Origin: Kocuria soli
GTDB taxonomy: Bacteria > Actinomycetota > Actinomycetes > Actinomycetales > Micrococcaceae
Assembly: GCF_003797835.1 (NCBI RefSeq)
Contig: NZ_RKMF01000005.1
Location: 1-64,000, forward strand
Reading direction: 5' to 3'
DNA length: 64,000 nucleotides
Below are positions 17,057 through 25,061 of the stretch, piece after piece. Both the position numbers and the translations under genes were made by a program. Position 1 is the first letter of the stretch; each line of letters begins with the position of its first letter. Under the pieces are notes generated by a model, which was not told the DNA's origin, did no database searches, and saw only the letters and a list, made by a program, of their open reading frames with translations.

Positions 17057-18678
17057 GTCAGGAACGACGCAACCCGGGCCGGACGGGCGGCAACCGAGGC
17101 TCCGACGGGCGACGGGGCGGGGACCGCGACCGCCGCGACGAGCGCGGTCGCCAACGCAACCGCCGGTCTGTGGGCCAACGGAAGTTCTCCGCCTCGGCCC
17201 CCTCACAACGCACCCGCGCCACGGACCCGGCACGCCTGGCGGCTTTCCGAACCCTGCGCGCAGTGACCTCCGACGACGCCTACGGCAACCTGGTTCTGCC
17301 CGAACAGATCCGACGCCTGGGCCTGAACAAGCGCGACGCCGCCCTGGCCACCGAGCTCGCCTACGGGGCACTGCGGCAGCAGGGCACCTGGGACGCCGTC
17401 CTGGCACGGTGCGTCGACCGTCCGCTGGCCAAGATCGACCCGCCGGTCCTGGACGCCCTGCGCCTGGGCACGCACCAGCTGCTGGCCATGCGGATCCCCG
17501 ACCACGCCGCCATCGACCAGACCGTCGGACTGACCCGGGCCGAAATCGGAGCCGGGCCGTCGGGCCTGGTGAACGCCGTGCTGCGCAAGGTCATGGCGAA
17601 GGACCTGGAGTCCTGGCTCACGGAACTGACCCAGGGGCAGGGGGAGATCGATCGGCTCTCCGTCGAGACCTCGCACCCCGCGTGGATCGTCCGGGCGCTC
17701 AAGCAGGCGCTCGCGATTCACGGTCGCCCCGCCAGCGAGCTGCCAGAGCTGCTGCGCGCGGACAACGAGGCTCCGAAGGTCCACCTGGTCGCTCTCCCCG
17801 GGCTGGCGGATCTCTCGGGTGCTCTCGAGCAAGGTGCCATCCCCAGTCCGCTGGTCCCGGGAGCCGCCGTCAGTGGCGGCGGCGACCTCCACCGCCTGGC
17901 CGACGTCCAGGACGGGACCGTCAGGGTTCAGGACTCCGGCTCCCAGCTCGTGGCCCGGTCCATGGTCGCGGCGGAACCTGTGCAATCCGGTGAACGGTGG
18001 CTCGACCTGTGCGCCGGACCCGGCGGCAAAGCTGCACTGCTGGCAGCGGAGGCGGCCCGTCACGGCGCCCATCTGCTCGCGAATGAAGTCGCGGAACACC
18101 GGGCGGGCCTGGTTCGGCAGGCGCTCGAGACCGTCCCCGAGCAGGCGTGGAGCATCCGCGTCGGTGACGGTCGGGAGATCACGGCCGAGGACGCACAGAA
18201 CTCGACCGGCCAGACCGGATTCGACCGCATCCTGGTGGATGCCCCGTGCACAGGGCTCGGTGCGCTGCGCCGTCGTCCGGAGTCCAGGTGGCGGCGCACG
18301 CCCCAGGACCTTGCCGAGCTCACGGTCCTCCAGACCCAGCTGCTCGCCACCGCGGCGGACGCCCTCAAACCGGGTGGTTTGCTCGTCTACGCGACCTGTT
18401 CGCCGCACGCCGCCGAAACCGCCGTCGCCGTCGACGACCTGTTGCGCACCCGGACTGACCTCACGCTGGTCGATGCAGGACCTGCCGCACGCGCGGCAGC
18501 CCTGCCCGGCGCCCTGGACGGTGAAGCTGATCCGACCAAGGCCTACGCGGGGCCCAACTCCGGACGTGCCGATGCCGGGGCGACGACCCTCCAACTGTGG
18601 CCGCACGTTCACGGCACGGATGCCATGTTCGTGGCCCACTTCCGCAAGCGCCCCGTAGCCAAGACTGACCAGGCCTGA
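17053..18678 (+). CDS. rsmB: 16S rRNA m5C967 methyltransferase (RsmB/Sun)
   Basis: A 541-residue NOL1/NOP2/Sun enzyme. An Arg/Gly-rich, disordered N-terminal tail (about 1-55) precedes a NusB-like RNA-binding domain (about 58-195) and the SAM-binding methyltransferase domain. That domain has D-L-C-A-G-P-G-G-K motif I (about 317-325), D-A-P-C-T-G-L-G with a catalytic Cys (about 396-403) and Y-A-T-C-S with the second Cys (about 446-450). The GTG start overlaps the fmt stop. The basic tail is longer than in E. coli. Confidence 0.95.
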   Translation: MSQERRNPGRTGGNRGSDGRRGGDRDRRDERGRQRNRRSVGQRKFSASAPSQRTRATDPARLAAFRTLRAVTSDDAYGNLVLPEQIRRLGLNKRDAALATELAYGALRQQGTWDAVLARCVDRPLAKIDPPVLDALRLGTHQLLAMRIPDHAAIDQTVGLTRAEIGAGPSGLVNAVLRKVMAKDLESWLTELTQGQGEIDRLSVETSHPAWIVRALKQALAIHGRPASELPELLRADNEAPKVHLVALPGLADLSGALEQGAIPSPLVPGAAVSGGGDLHRLADVQDGTVRVQDSGSQLVARSMVAAEPVQSGERWLDLCAGPGGKAALLAAEAARHGAHLLANEVAEHRAGLVRQALETVPEQAWSIRVGDGREITAEDAQNSTGQTGFDRILVDAPCTGLGALRRRPESRWRRTPQDLAELTVLQTQLLATAADALKPGGLLVYATCSPHAAETAVAVDDLLRTRTDLTLVDAGPAARAAALPGALDGEADPTKAYAGPNSGRADAGATTLQLWPHVHGTDAMFVAHFRKRPVAKTDQA

Positions 18679-18746
18679 GTCACCCGACCCGACCCATCTG
18701 ACCGCGAGCCCGCCCGGGTTCACGGAACACGAACTGAGGAGGCACC

Positions 18747-19409
18747 GTGTCCCGCTGCTGCATCAACCCCTCCATCCTGTCGGCCGACTTCGCCAACCTG
18801 CAGACGGAACTGGCCAAGATCGCCACGGCGGACGCCGCCCACGTGGACGTGATGGACAACCACTTCGTCCCCAACCTGACCTTGGGCCTACCGGTGGTCG
18901 AACGGTTGCAGCAGATCTCACCCGTGCCCCTGGACGTGCATCTCATGATCCAGGATCCGGACCGGTGGGCTCCCGGATTTGCCGAGGCAGGCTGCGACTC
19001 CGTGACCTTCCACGCAGAAGCTGCGACGGCCCCGGTTCGTCTGGCCCGGGAGCTGCGTGCCAGGAACGCCAAGGCCGGCCTGGCGGTACGGCCCGCCACG
19101 CCGATCGAGCCGTACCTGGATCTGCTTCCCGAGATCGACATGCTGCTGGTGATGACCGTCGAACCCGGGTTCGGTGGACAGAAGTTTCTCGACGTGACCC
19201 TGCCCAAGATCCGGCGGGCTGCCGAAGCGATCCGAGCAGGTGGGGGCCAGGTGGCCCTGCAGGTTGACGGTGGGATCACCGAGGAAACCATTGTCCGCGC
19301 GGCGGAAGCCGGTGCGGACGTCTTCGTGGTCGGCTCCGCGGTGTACGGCAAGGAGGACCCCGCGGCGGCGATCGAGGGACTGCGCGCCGCGGTCGCCCAC
19401 GTGTCATAA
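18747..19409 (+). CDS. rpe: Ribulose-phosphate 3-epimerase
   Basis: A 220-residue TIM-barrel enzyme interconverting ribulose 5-phosphate and xylulose 5-phosphate. Motifs are [21 protein letters not shown] (metal/catalytic Asp), [16 protein letters not shown] and V-D-G-G-I. The GTG at 18747 has GAGGAGG just upstream. It sits just before the FMN riboswitch; rpe supplies the ribulose 5-phosphate used by RibBA, so the context is sensible. Confidence 0.97.
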   Translation: MSRCCINPSILSADFANLQTELAKIATADAAHVDVMDNHFVPNLTLGLPVVERLQQISPVPLDVHLMIQDPDRWAPGFAEAGCDSVTFHAEAATAPVRLARELRARNAKAGLAVRPATPIEPYLDLLPEIDMLLVMTVEPGFGGQKFLDVTLPKIRRAAEAIRAGGGQVALQVDGGITEETIVRAAEAGADVFVVGSAVYGKEDPAAAIEGLRAAVAHVS

Positions 19410-19425
19410 TCGGCAGCACGACACG

Positions 19426-19575
19426 ACGTGCTCCGAGATCGGTGAAATTCCGAGCCGGCGGTGACAGCCCGCTAACCGAGCACCAGGTTCGATCAGTTCG
19501 CTGACCCGAGCCCACGGTGCTTCGGCCTGACCGGTGAAATTCCGGTGCCGACAGAAAAGTCTGGACGGGAGGAGC
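19426..19575 (+). ncRNA. FMN riboswitch (RFN element)
   Basis: Contains the conserved RFN blocks in order: GATCGGTGAAATTCCGAGCC and GGCGGTGACAGCCCGC (19439-19473), then the second GGTGAAATTCCGGT (19532-19545), CCGACAGAAAAGTCTGGACG and GGGAGGAG to about 19575. The closing stem is formed by the TGCTCC / GGAGCA-type ends. It precedes pnuX-ribD-ribE-ribBA-ribH and should turn the operon down when FMN is high. Confidence 0.95.
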
Positions 19576-19577
19576 AC

Positions 19578-19610
19578 AGGTGGACGCCGGATTCGGCGTG
19601 CCACCTCTTT
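19578..19610 (+). terminator. Hairpin just after the FMN aptamer
   Basis: AGGTGGACGCCG (19578-19589) pairs with CGGCGTGCCACCT (19594-19606) with one bulged G, followed by CTTTCTCCC. It lies directly 3' of the aptamer and is the best candidate for the expression-platform terminator of the riboswitch. Confidence 0.55.
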
Positions 19611-19712
19611 CTCCCATGCCACGAGTCTCTTCGCCGCCGGTCGTCCTGCCGGTGGGCCCACCGGTGACCAGTACCAACGGGTGGCCCCCGCAGACCGGTG
19701 AGGAGATCGGAC

Positions 19713-20507
19713 GTGGAGCTCTTGCGATGGCTGTTCGATGCGCAGTTGCACATCGGGGACAGCTTCGTCCTGTGGCGGGAGGTCCTCGGCAACGTCTTCG
19801 GGTTGCTCTCCGCCCTGGGCGGTATGCGGCGGAAGCTGTGGGCCTGGCCGGTGGGCATCATCGGCAATCTCCTGTTGCTGACCGTGTTCCTGGGCGTCGT
19901 CTTCGGCTCGCCCAACCCCGTGAACCTCCTGGGGCAGGTCGGCCGGCAGGTCATGTTCATCGCCGTCGCCGTGTACGGGTGGCTGCGCTGGCGACAGAGC
20001 CGGGGCGATGCCGGTGCTGCCGTCACCCCGCGATGGGCGACCCCCAAGGAACGGATCCTTCTGATCGGACTGCTCGTGCTGGGAACCGCGGCGCTGACCC
20101 CCGTCTTCCGGGCGCTTGGATCGTACGAACCCGTGTGGGCGGACGCCTGGATCTTCGTCGGCTCCGTCCTGGCCACCTGGGGCATGGCGCGTGAATGGAC
20201 CGAGTTCTGGCTGGTGTGGGTGGCCGTGGACATCGTGGGAGTTCCCCTGCTGCTCAGCGCCGGGTACTGGGCCTCGGCAGCCATGTACGTGTTCTACGGG
20301 GCGTTCACGCTCACGGGATTCTTCATCTGGTGGCGGGTCCAGCGTGTCGACGGCGCCCGCGCGGCTGCGACTCCGGACGGGGCACCGAGGACCGGGTCGG
20401 TGGTGTCGGTCGAAACGGCCTTCCCCGATGTCTCGGTCTCCGTGACGCCCGCCAGGCCCGGGGCCGTGGACCCTGTCGCCGGAACCTCGGACGGGGGAAG
20501 GCCATGA
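19713..20507 (+). CDS. pnuX: PnuC-type riboflavin transporter (PnuX/RibM)
   Basis: A 264-residue membrane protein with about seven hydrophobic segments between residues 25 and 205 and a polar 60-residue tail. It has the PnuC-type opening W-x-x-E-V-L-G-N-V-F-G-L-L-S, the W-P-V-G-I-I-G-N segment, and a late W-V-A-V-D-I-V-G. PnuC paralogues placed under an FMN riboswitch in actinobacteria (PnuX/RibM) import riboflavin, and the context here supports that over nicotinamide riboside. The GTG at 19713 has AGGAG at 19701-19705. The stop overlaps ribD (ATGA). Confidence 0.88.
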   Translation: MELLRWLFDAQLHIGDSFVLWREVLGNVFGLLSALGGMRRKLWAWPVGIIGNLLLLTVFLGVVFGSPNPVNLLGQVGRQVMFIAVAVYGWLRWRQSRGDAGAAVTPRWATPKERILLIGLLVLGTAALTPVFRALGSYEPVWADAWIFVGSVLATWGMAREWTEFWLVWVAVDIVGVPLLLSAGYWASAAMYVFYGAFTLTGFFIWWRVQRVDGARAAATPDGAPRTGSVVSVETAFPDVSVSVTPARPGAVDPVAGTSDGGRP

Positions 20508-21595
20508 CCACGGATTCGGACACGATGTTCACCGCGGCGGAGACCGAGGCGATGGACCTTGCCCTGGCCGCGGCACTTCGCGGGCACCGGGGCGCCAACC
20601 CCCTGGTGGGGGCGGCAATTCTGGGGGAGGACGGTCGAGTCCTGCACGTCGGTCACCACCGTGGCGCGGGCACCCCGCACGCCGAGGTCGACGCGATCGA
20701 TCAGGCTCTGGACGCGGGCACGGACCTGACCCGCTGCACCATGGTCGTGACCTTGGAGCCCTGCAATCACACGGGCCGCACCGGGCCGTGCGCGGAAGCC
20801 GTCGTCGAGGCCGGAATCCCTCGCCTTGTCCACGCCGTGGCCGATCCCACGGAGAACGCCTCCGGTGGAGCCGCGCGGCTGCATGCTGCCGGGGTCCAGG
20901 TGCACAGCGGCCTGCGAGGGGAACGTGCCGAGCAGCTCAATCATCGGTGGGCCCGGGCACAGGGGGAGTCGCGCCCGTACGTGACCGTGAAGACTGCCCA
21001 GACCCTGGACGCACGGATTGCCGCCGCGGACGGGACCAGCACCTGGATCACCAACGAGGAATCCCGCGCCCACGCCCACGGCGTCCGCGCCCGGGTGGAC
21101 GCCATCGTGGTGGGGACGACGACGGTTCTCACCGATGACCCGCGACTCACCGTCAGGACACCGGCCGGCGACCAGGCCCGCGGTGACCAGAACACCAGTT
21201 CCCCCCTTCGGGTGGTCATGGGGCACCGTGACGTGCCCACGGCCGCCCGTGTACGCGGCGCGGACGGTCGTTTCCGGCACCTGCGCACGCACGACCCGGC
21301 CGTCCTCCTGACGGAGCTGTATGAGGAAGGCGTGCGGCACGTTCTCGTGGAGGGCGGCGCCACCGTCGTCGGGGCCTTCCTGGCAGCCGACCTGGCCGAC
21401 GAGGTCCTGGTCTACCAAGCCCCGTTGATCCTCGGCGCCGGGCGCCCCTCCTACCCGGACCTCGGCATCCAGACCCTGTCGGAGGCCCTGAAGTTCCTGC
21501 CCGACGAATCCGACGGGGGCAGCCTTCGACGTCTCGGCTCGGACGTGCTGTGGCACCTTCAGCCCGTCCCCGAGGCCAGAACACCCATGACGTGA
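20504..21595 (+). CDS. ribD: Bifunctional pyrimidine deaminase/reductase
   Basis: A 363-residue riboflavin-pathway enzyme. The N-terminal zinc deaminase domain (about 10-150) has H-A-E (His59, Glu61) and E-P-C-N-H-T-G-R-T-G-P-C (Cys87, Cys96). The C-terminal NADPH reductase domain (about 155-360) has R-P-Y-V-T-V-K-x-A-x-T-L-D-A-R-I and a late V-E-G-G-A. It performs the second and third steps after GTP cyclohydrolase II. Coupled to pnuX by ATGA; a 98-nt gap with a triplicated 12-nt repeat separates it from ribE. Confidence 0.96.
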   Translation: MTTDSDTMFTAAETEAMDLALAAALRGHRGANPLVGAAILGEDGRVLHVGHHRGAGTPHAEVDAIDQALDAGTDLTRCTMVVTLEPCNHTGRTGPCAEAVVEAGIPRLVHAVADPTENASGGAARLHAAGVQVHSGLRGERAEQLNHRWARAQGESRPYVTVKTAQTLDARIAAADGTSTWITNEESRAHAHGVRARVDAIVVGTTTVLTDDPRLTVRTPAGDQARGDQNTSSPLRVVMGHRDVPTAARVRGADGRFRHLRTHDPAVLLTELYEEGVRHVLVEGGATVVGAFLAADLADEVLVYQAPLILGAGRPSYPDLGIQTLSEALKFLPDESDGGSLRRLGSDVLWHLQPVPEARTPMT

Positions 21596-21643
21596 TCGCG
21601 CTGCCTGGCGTCGACGCGGCACGTCACGTCCAGACCCCATGTC

Positions 21644-21679
21644 AGTTCACAGAAGAGTTCACAGAAGAGTTCACAGAAG
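21644..21679 (+). repeat. Three tandem copies of a 12-nt repeat
   Basis: AGTTCACAGAAG occurs three times head to tail (21644-21655, 21656-21667, 21668-21679) in the ribD-ribE intergenic gap, ending 14 nt before the ribE ATG and just upstream of its AGGAGA site. It is AT-richer than the flanking DNA. Confidence 0.95.
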
Positions 21680-21693
21680 ATGCAGGAGACACC

Positions 21694-22353
21694 ATGTTCA
21701 CGGGAATCGTGGCCGGGACCGGCACCGTCATCGCCGTGCAGCCCAGTGCACACGGAACCACCGAGGGCACCACTCGGATCCGCATTCAGGCGGGAGAGAT
21801 CGTCCAGGATCTGCCCGTGGGTGGTTCCCTGGCCGTCGACGGCGTGTGTCTGACGGGCGGGACGGACCGGCCTGCGGACGGCGTCTTCGAAGCGGACGTG
21901 ATGGGGGAGACCTTGGCCCGCACCACTCTGGGGGAGCTCGCGGCCGGCGCGGTTGTGAACCTGGAACGCTGTCTGCCCGCCGACGGTCGGCTGGACGGTC
22001 ACGTGGTCCAGGGCCACGTCGATGCCACGGGTCAGATCGTGGCGCGCACGAACCACAGCGACTGGGAAGTGGTGCGCATCGGCGTGCCCGCTGATCTGGC
22101 GCCGTTGCTCGCGGAAAAGGGGGCAATTGCGGTGGACGGGGTGTCCCTGACCGTGACGGCCGTGAGTGCCCCGGAGGCCACCGAACACTGGTTCGAGATC
22201 GGCCTCATCCCCGCCACGCTGGCCACCACGGGGCTGGGGACCAAGACCACCGGCGCACGGGTGAACCTGGAAGCCGATGTCATGGCCAAGTACGCGGCCC
22301 GCCTCGCGGCCTTCCAACCGTGGACCGCGCCCCGGAACGGAGAGACCCGATGA
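21694..22353 (+). CDS. ribE: Riboflavin synthase alpha chain
   Basis: A 219-residue enzyme that converts two 6,7-dimethyl-8-ribityllumazines to riboflavin. It has the two tandem lumazine-binding barrels (about 1-97 and 98-205). The first begins M-F-T-G-I-V-A-G-T-G and includes the S-L-A-V-D-G-V-C-L-T motif. The second has G-H-V-V-Q-G-H-V-D and A-V-D-G-V-S-L-T-V. The ATG at 21694 follows CAGGAGA. Its stop overlaps the ribBA ATG. Confidence 0.96.
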   Translation: MFTGIVAGTGTVIAVQPSAHGTTEGTTRIRIQAGEIVQDLPVGGSLAVDGVCLTGGTDRPADGVFEADVMGETLARTTLGELAAGAVVNLERCLPADGRLDGHVVQGHVDATGQIVARTNHSDWEVVRIGVPADLAPLLAEKGAIAVDGVSLTVTAVSAPEATEHWFEIGLIPATLATTGLGTKTTGARVNLEADVMAKYAARLAAFQPWTAPRNGETR

Positions 22354-23738
22354 ACACCTCGGCCGGTTCGCCGACCAACACCGTGAACGACGACGGGACA
22401 CCCATTGTCCTGGCCAGCATCGAGACCGCCGTGGCGGCGATCGCTGCGGGGGGAGCCGTCGTCGTCGTCGACGACGAGGACCGGGAGAACGAAGGCGACC
22501 TGGTCTTCGCCGCCGAATTCGCGACCCCTGAACTCACCGGGTTCACGGTTCGTCACACCTCCGGTGTGCTGTGCGTCCCCATGACCGAAGCGCGGGCAGA
22601 CGCCCTGGGCTTACCGCCTATGACGGCTGTGAACGAGGACTCCAAGGGGACCGCGTACACCGTGACCTGCGATGCGCGGATTGGCGTCAGCACGGGCATC
22701 AGCGCGGCCGACCGCGCACGGACCGCCCGAGTCCTGGCCGCCGCGCAGAGCGGGCCGGAGAGCGTCACCCGACCCGGACACATGCTTCCGCTACGCGCAG
22801 TCGACGGCGGCGTCCGGCAACGCCCAGGACACACCGAGGCCGCCGTGGAGCTCTGCGCCCTGGCGGGCCTGCAGAAGGTTGGGGTGATCGCCGAACTCGT
22901 CCACGACGACGGTTCCATGATGCGCCTCCCCGCATTGCACAGGTTCGCGAGGGAGCACGGTCTCCCGCTCCTGAGCATCGAGGACCTCGTGGCCTGGGTG
23001 GGAGGTCAGGAAAGTGCTCCCCGCGGCGGCAAGGCCCGACCGGTGCTTGCCGTGTCGGAGGACGTGGTGATCCCCATGCCGGAGGGCCGCTTCTTGGTTC
23101 GTGGCTGGCAGGTCGAAGACCCGGACGGCACCACCGCGGGAGAGCACCTGAGTCTGACCGCGCTCGACCCGGCAACGGACCTTCCCTTGACGGGCCAGGA
23201 CGCACCGCTGGTCCGTCTGCATTCGGAGTGCCTCACGGGAGACGTCTTCGGGTCCTACCGCTGTGACTGCGGTGCCCAACTGCACCAGGCACTGAGCAAG
23301 CTGGCCCACGAGGGAGGGACGCTCGTCTACGTCCGGCGGCACGAAGGCCGTGGCATCGGCCTGGTCAACAAACTGCGGGCCTACCGCCTCCAGGACGGGG
23401 GAGCAGACACCGTGGAAGCCAATGAACTGCTGGGTCTTCCCGCCGATGCCCGGGACTGGGGCGCGGCGGCCACGATTCTGCACGAACTGGGCCTGAACCG
23501 CGTGCGGCTGCTGACCAACAACCCCGCCAAGCAGACCGCGTTGACCGACCTGGGCATCGAGGTCACCGCACTTGTTCCCAATGAAGTGCCGGCCCGTGCG
23601 GAGAACCACACGTACCTGGTCACCAAACGTGACCGCATGCGCCATCGACTGCTGCACATCGACGACGCAACCCATCCGGTCGTCGCACCCGGCAGTAAAG
23701 CACCATCCACCTCGAACCCAACGGAGAGAACCCCATGA
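22350..23738 (+). CDS. ribBA: 3,4-dihydroxy-2-butanone-4-phosphate synthase / GTP cyclohydrolase II
   Basis: A 462-residue fusion. The N-terminal DHBP synthase domain (about 18-225) has [11 protein letters not shown] (metal Glu) and R-P-G-H-M-L-P-L-R, and uses ribulose 5-phosphate. The C-terminal GTP cyclohydrolase II domain (about 270-440) has zinc ligands Cys294, Cys305 and Cys307 (S-E-C-L-T-G-D and C-D-C-G) and [10 protein letters not shown]. It supplies both branches of riboflavin synthesis. ATGA overlaps link it to ribE and ribH. Confidence 0.97.
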   Translation: MNTSAGSPTNTVNDDGTPIVLASIETAVAAIAAGGAVVVVDDEDRENEGDLVFAAEFATPELTGFTVRHTSGVLCVPMTEARADALGLPPMTAVNEDSKGTAYTVTCDARIGVSTGISAADRARTARVLAAAQSGPESVTRPGHMLPLRAVDGGVRQRPGHTEAAVELCALAGLQKVGVIAELVHDDGSMMRLPALHRFAREHGLPLLSIEDLVAWVGGQESAPRGGKARPVLAVSEDVVIPMPEGRFLVRGWQVEDPDGTTAGEHLSLTALDPATDLPLTGQDAPLVRLHSECLTGDVFGSYRCDCGAQLHQALSKLAHEGGTLVYVRRHEGRGIGLVNKLRAYRLQDGGADTVEANELLGLPADARDWGAAATILHELGLNRVRLLTNNPAKQTALTDLGIEVTALVPNEVPARAENHTYLVTKRDRMRHRLLHIDDATHPVVAPGSKAPSTSNPTERTP

Positions 23739-24214
23739 GCGGACACGGCGCACCCCAGAGCAAGCTCCAGCAGCTGTCCACGGACGACTTGAGCGTGGCC
23801 GTCGTCGCCTCGAGCTGGCACGACGAGATCATGAACGGCCTCCTGGACGGCGCGGCCCGCGCACTGCGTGACGCAAGGATCGACGACGCAGTGACCGTCC
23901 GAGTGCCGGGCTCCTTCGAGTTGCCGGTTGCCGCCGCACGGTTGGCGCAGAAGTACGACGCAGTGGTGGCTCTGGGGGTCGTGATTCGAGGCGGAACGCC
24001 TCATTTCGACTACGTCTGCCAGGCGGCAACCCTCGGTCTCACGGACGTGGCGACACGCTCCGGGGTCCCCATCGGTTTCGGCGTGCTCACGTGCGACACG
24101 GAAGAGCAGGGCATCGACCGTGCCGGACTGCCCGGGTCCAGCGAGGACAAGGGATACGAAGCGACCGCGGCAGCGATCGAAACCGCGCTGACCCTCAAAG
24201 CCCTGGGGGCATGA
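23735..24214 (+). CDS. ribH: 6,7-dimethyl-8-ribityllumazine synthase
   Basis: A 159-residue lumazine synthase. It has S-S-W-H/N-x-x-I near residue 27, V-P-G-S-F-E-L-P (about 58-65), [14 protein letters not shown] with the catalytic His, and G-F-G-V-L-T-C-D-T. Last gene of the riboflavin operon; start overlaps ribBA. A perfect hairpin follows 13 nt after the stop codon. Confidence 0.96.
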   Translation: MSGHGAPQSKLQQLSTDDLSVAVVASSWHDEIMNGLLDGAARALRDARIDDAVTVRVPGSFELPVAAARLAQKYDAVVALGVVIRGGTPHFDYVCQAATLGLTDVATRSGVPIGFGVLTCDTEEQGIDRAGLPGSSEDKGYEATAAAIETALTLKALGA

Positions 24215-24227
24215 TCAGGTCCTGACA

Positions 24228-24270
24228 TGCAAGGGCGGGCCACCGAATGGATCGGTGGCCCGCCCTTGCA
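24228..24270. terminator. Terminator of the riboflavin operon, bidirectional
   Basis: Perfect 19-bp arms 24228-24246 and 24252-24270, 5-nt loop, between convergent ribH and the GNAT gene. No U-run on the plus strand. Confidence 0.85.
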
Positions 24271-24276
24271 CGCGTC

Positions 24277-24819
24277 TCAGAGCTCGTCGTCCTCGGCCTC
24301 TGGCTGCCAGCGGTTGAAGTCCAGGGTCAGGTACAGCGCGAGCGCAGGGGAGTTGTCCTCACGGATCCGCAGGCTCACACGGTCATGACCGGAGTCCTTG
24401 AGCGCGGCGGCCGACTGCCGCACGAGCCGCTCCGCCAACCCCTTCCGTCGGTGGGCGCTGTGCGTGAACAGCTCGAAGATGTAGGGCGCGTCCGGCAGAC
24501 CCTCGCCCGCGCGGCGCTGGACGACCAACGACGCCGCCACGATCTCGCCGTTGTCATCCTCGACCACCGGTGAAGCCTCCGGGAGGAACGGGCCGTACTC
24601 ACCATCGAACAGCCCCTGGACGATGTCCTTGGCCTGGTCCAGGGTGTCCACGCCGCCGCCGTTGGCGCTGTCGAGTCCCACGGCTTCATAAGCCGAGTAG
24701 AACAGCTGAGCCAGCGCGTCGCGATCCTCGGGCGAGGCCGGACGGGAAATGTGATCGGCTGTGTCCGCACGCGGGACGACGTCAGCGGTGCGCGCGATCA
24801 GGATGATGGTTCCGGTCAT
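24277..24819 (-). CDS. GNAT-family N-acetyltransferase
   Basis: A 180-residue protein with a GNAT fold: a central V-A-A-S-L-V-V strand, motif A H-R-R-K-G-L-A-E-R-L-V (about 123-133) for acetyl-CoA binding and a late L-Y-L-T-L-D-F-N-R-W motif B. The N-terminal 30 residues are an extra strand-like region. Acceptor unknown. The ATG at 24819 is preceded by GGAGGG. It is convergent with ribH and downstream of the qcr operon end, but that operon is separately terminated at 25005-25040. Confidence 0.8.
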   Translation of the reverse strand: MTGTIILIARTADVVPRADTADHISRPASPEDRDALAQLFYSAYEAVGLDSANGGGVDTLDQAKDIVQGLFDGEYGPFLPEASPVVEDDNGEIVAASLVVQRRAGEGLPDAPYIFELFTHSAHRRKGLAERLVRQSAAALKDSGHDRVSLRIREDNSPALALYLTLDFNRWQPEAEDDEL

Positions 24820-25004
24820 GAGAGCCCTCCGTGCGTGGATGTGCGGTGAATCGAGGCGAGCGTCCGATGAGGGCCGCTGGGTGCTGCTTCCTTGTAAGCG
24901 TACTCACTGGGTGGTGTGCATCCAGCGCCCGTGGCAGATCGTTTCACGGTCGTTGTGGACCGGCCACGGCCTTCGATCTGCGGGCCACCGGAGGAGGAAC
25001 GGAA

Positions 25005-25040
25005 AAGGGCCCCGGCGACAATGTCGTCGCCGGGGCCCTT
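25005..25040 (-). terminator. Terminator of the ctaE-qcrCAB operon
   Basis: Perfect 15-bp arms 25005-25019 and 25026-25040 with a 6-nt loop. On the minus strand the hairpin is followed by TTTTCC, a reasonable intrinsic terminator, 21 nt after the qcrB stop. Confidence 0.85.
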
Positions 25041-25061
25041 CACCTCAACGGAAGCGAAACC

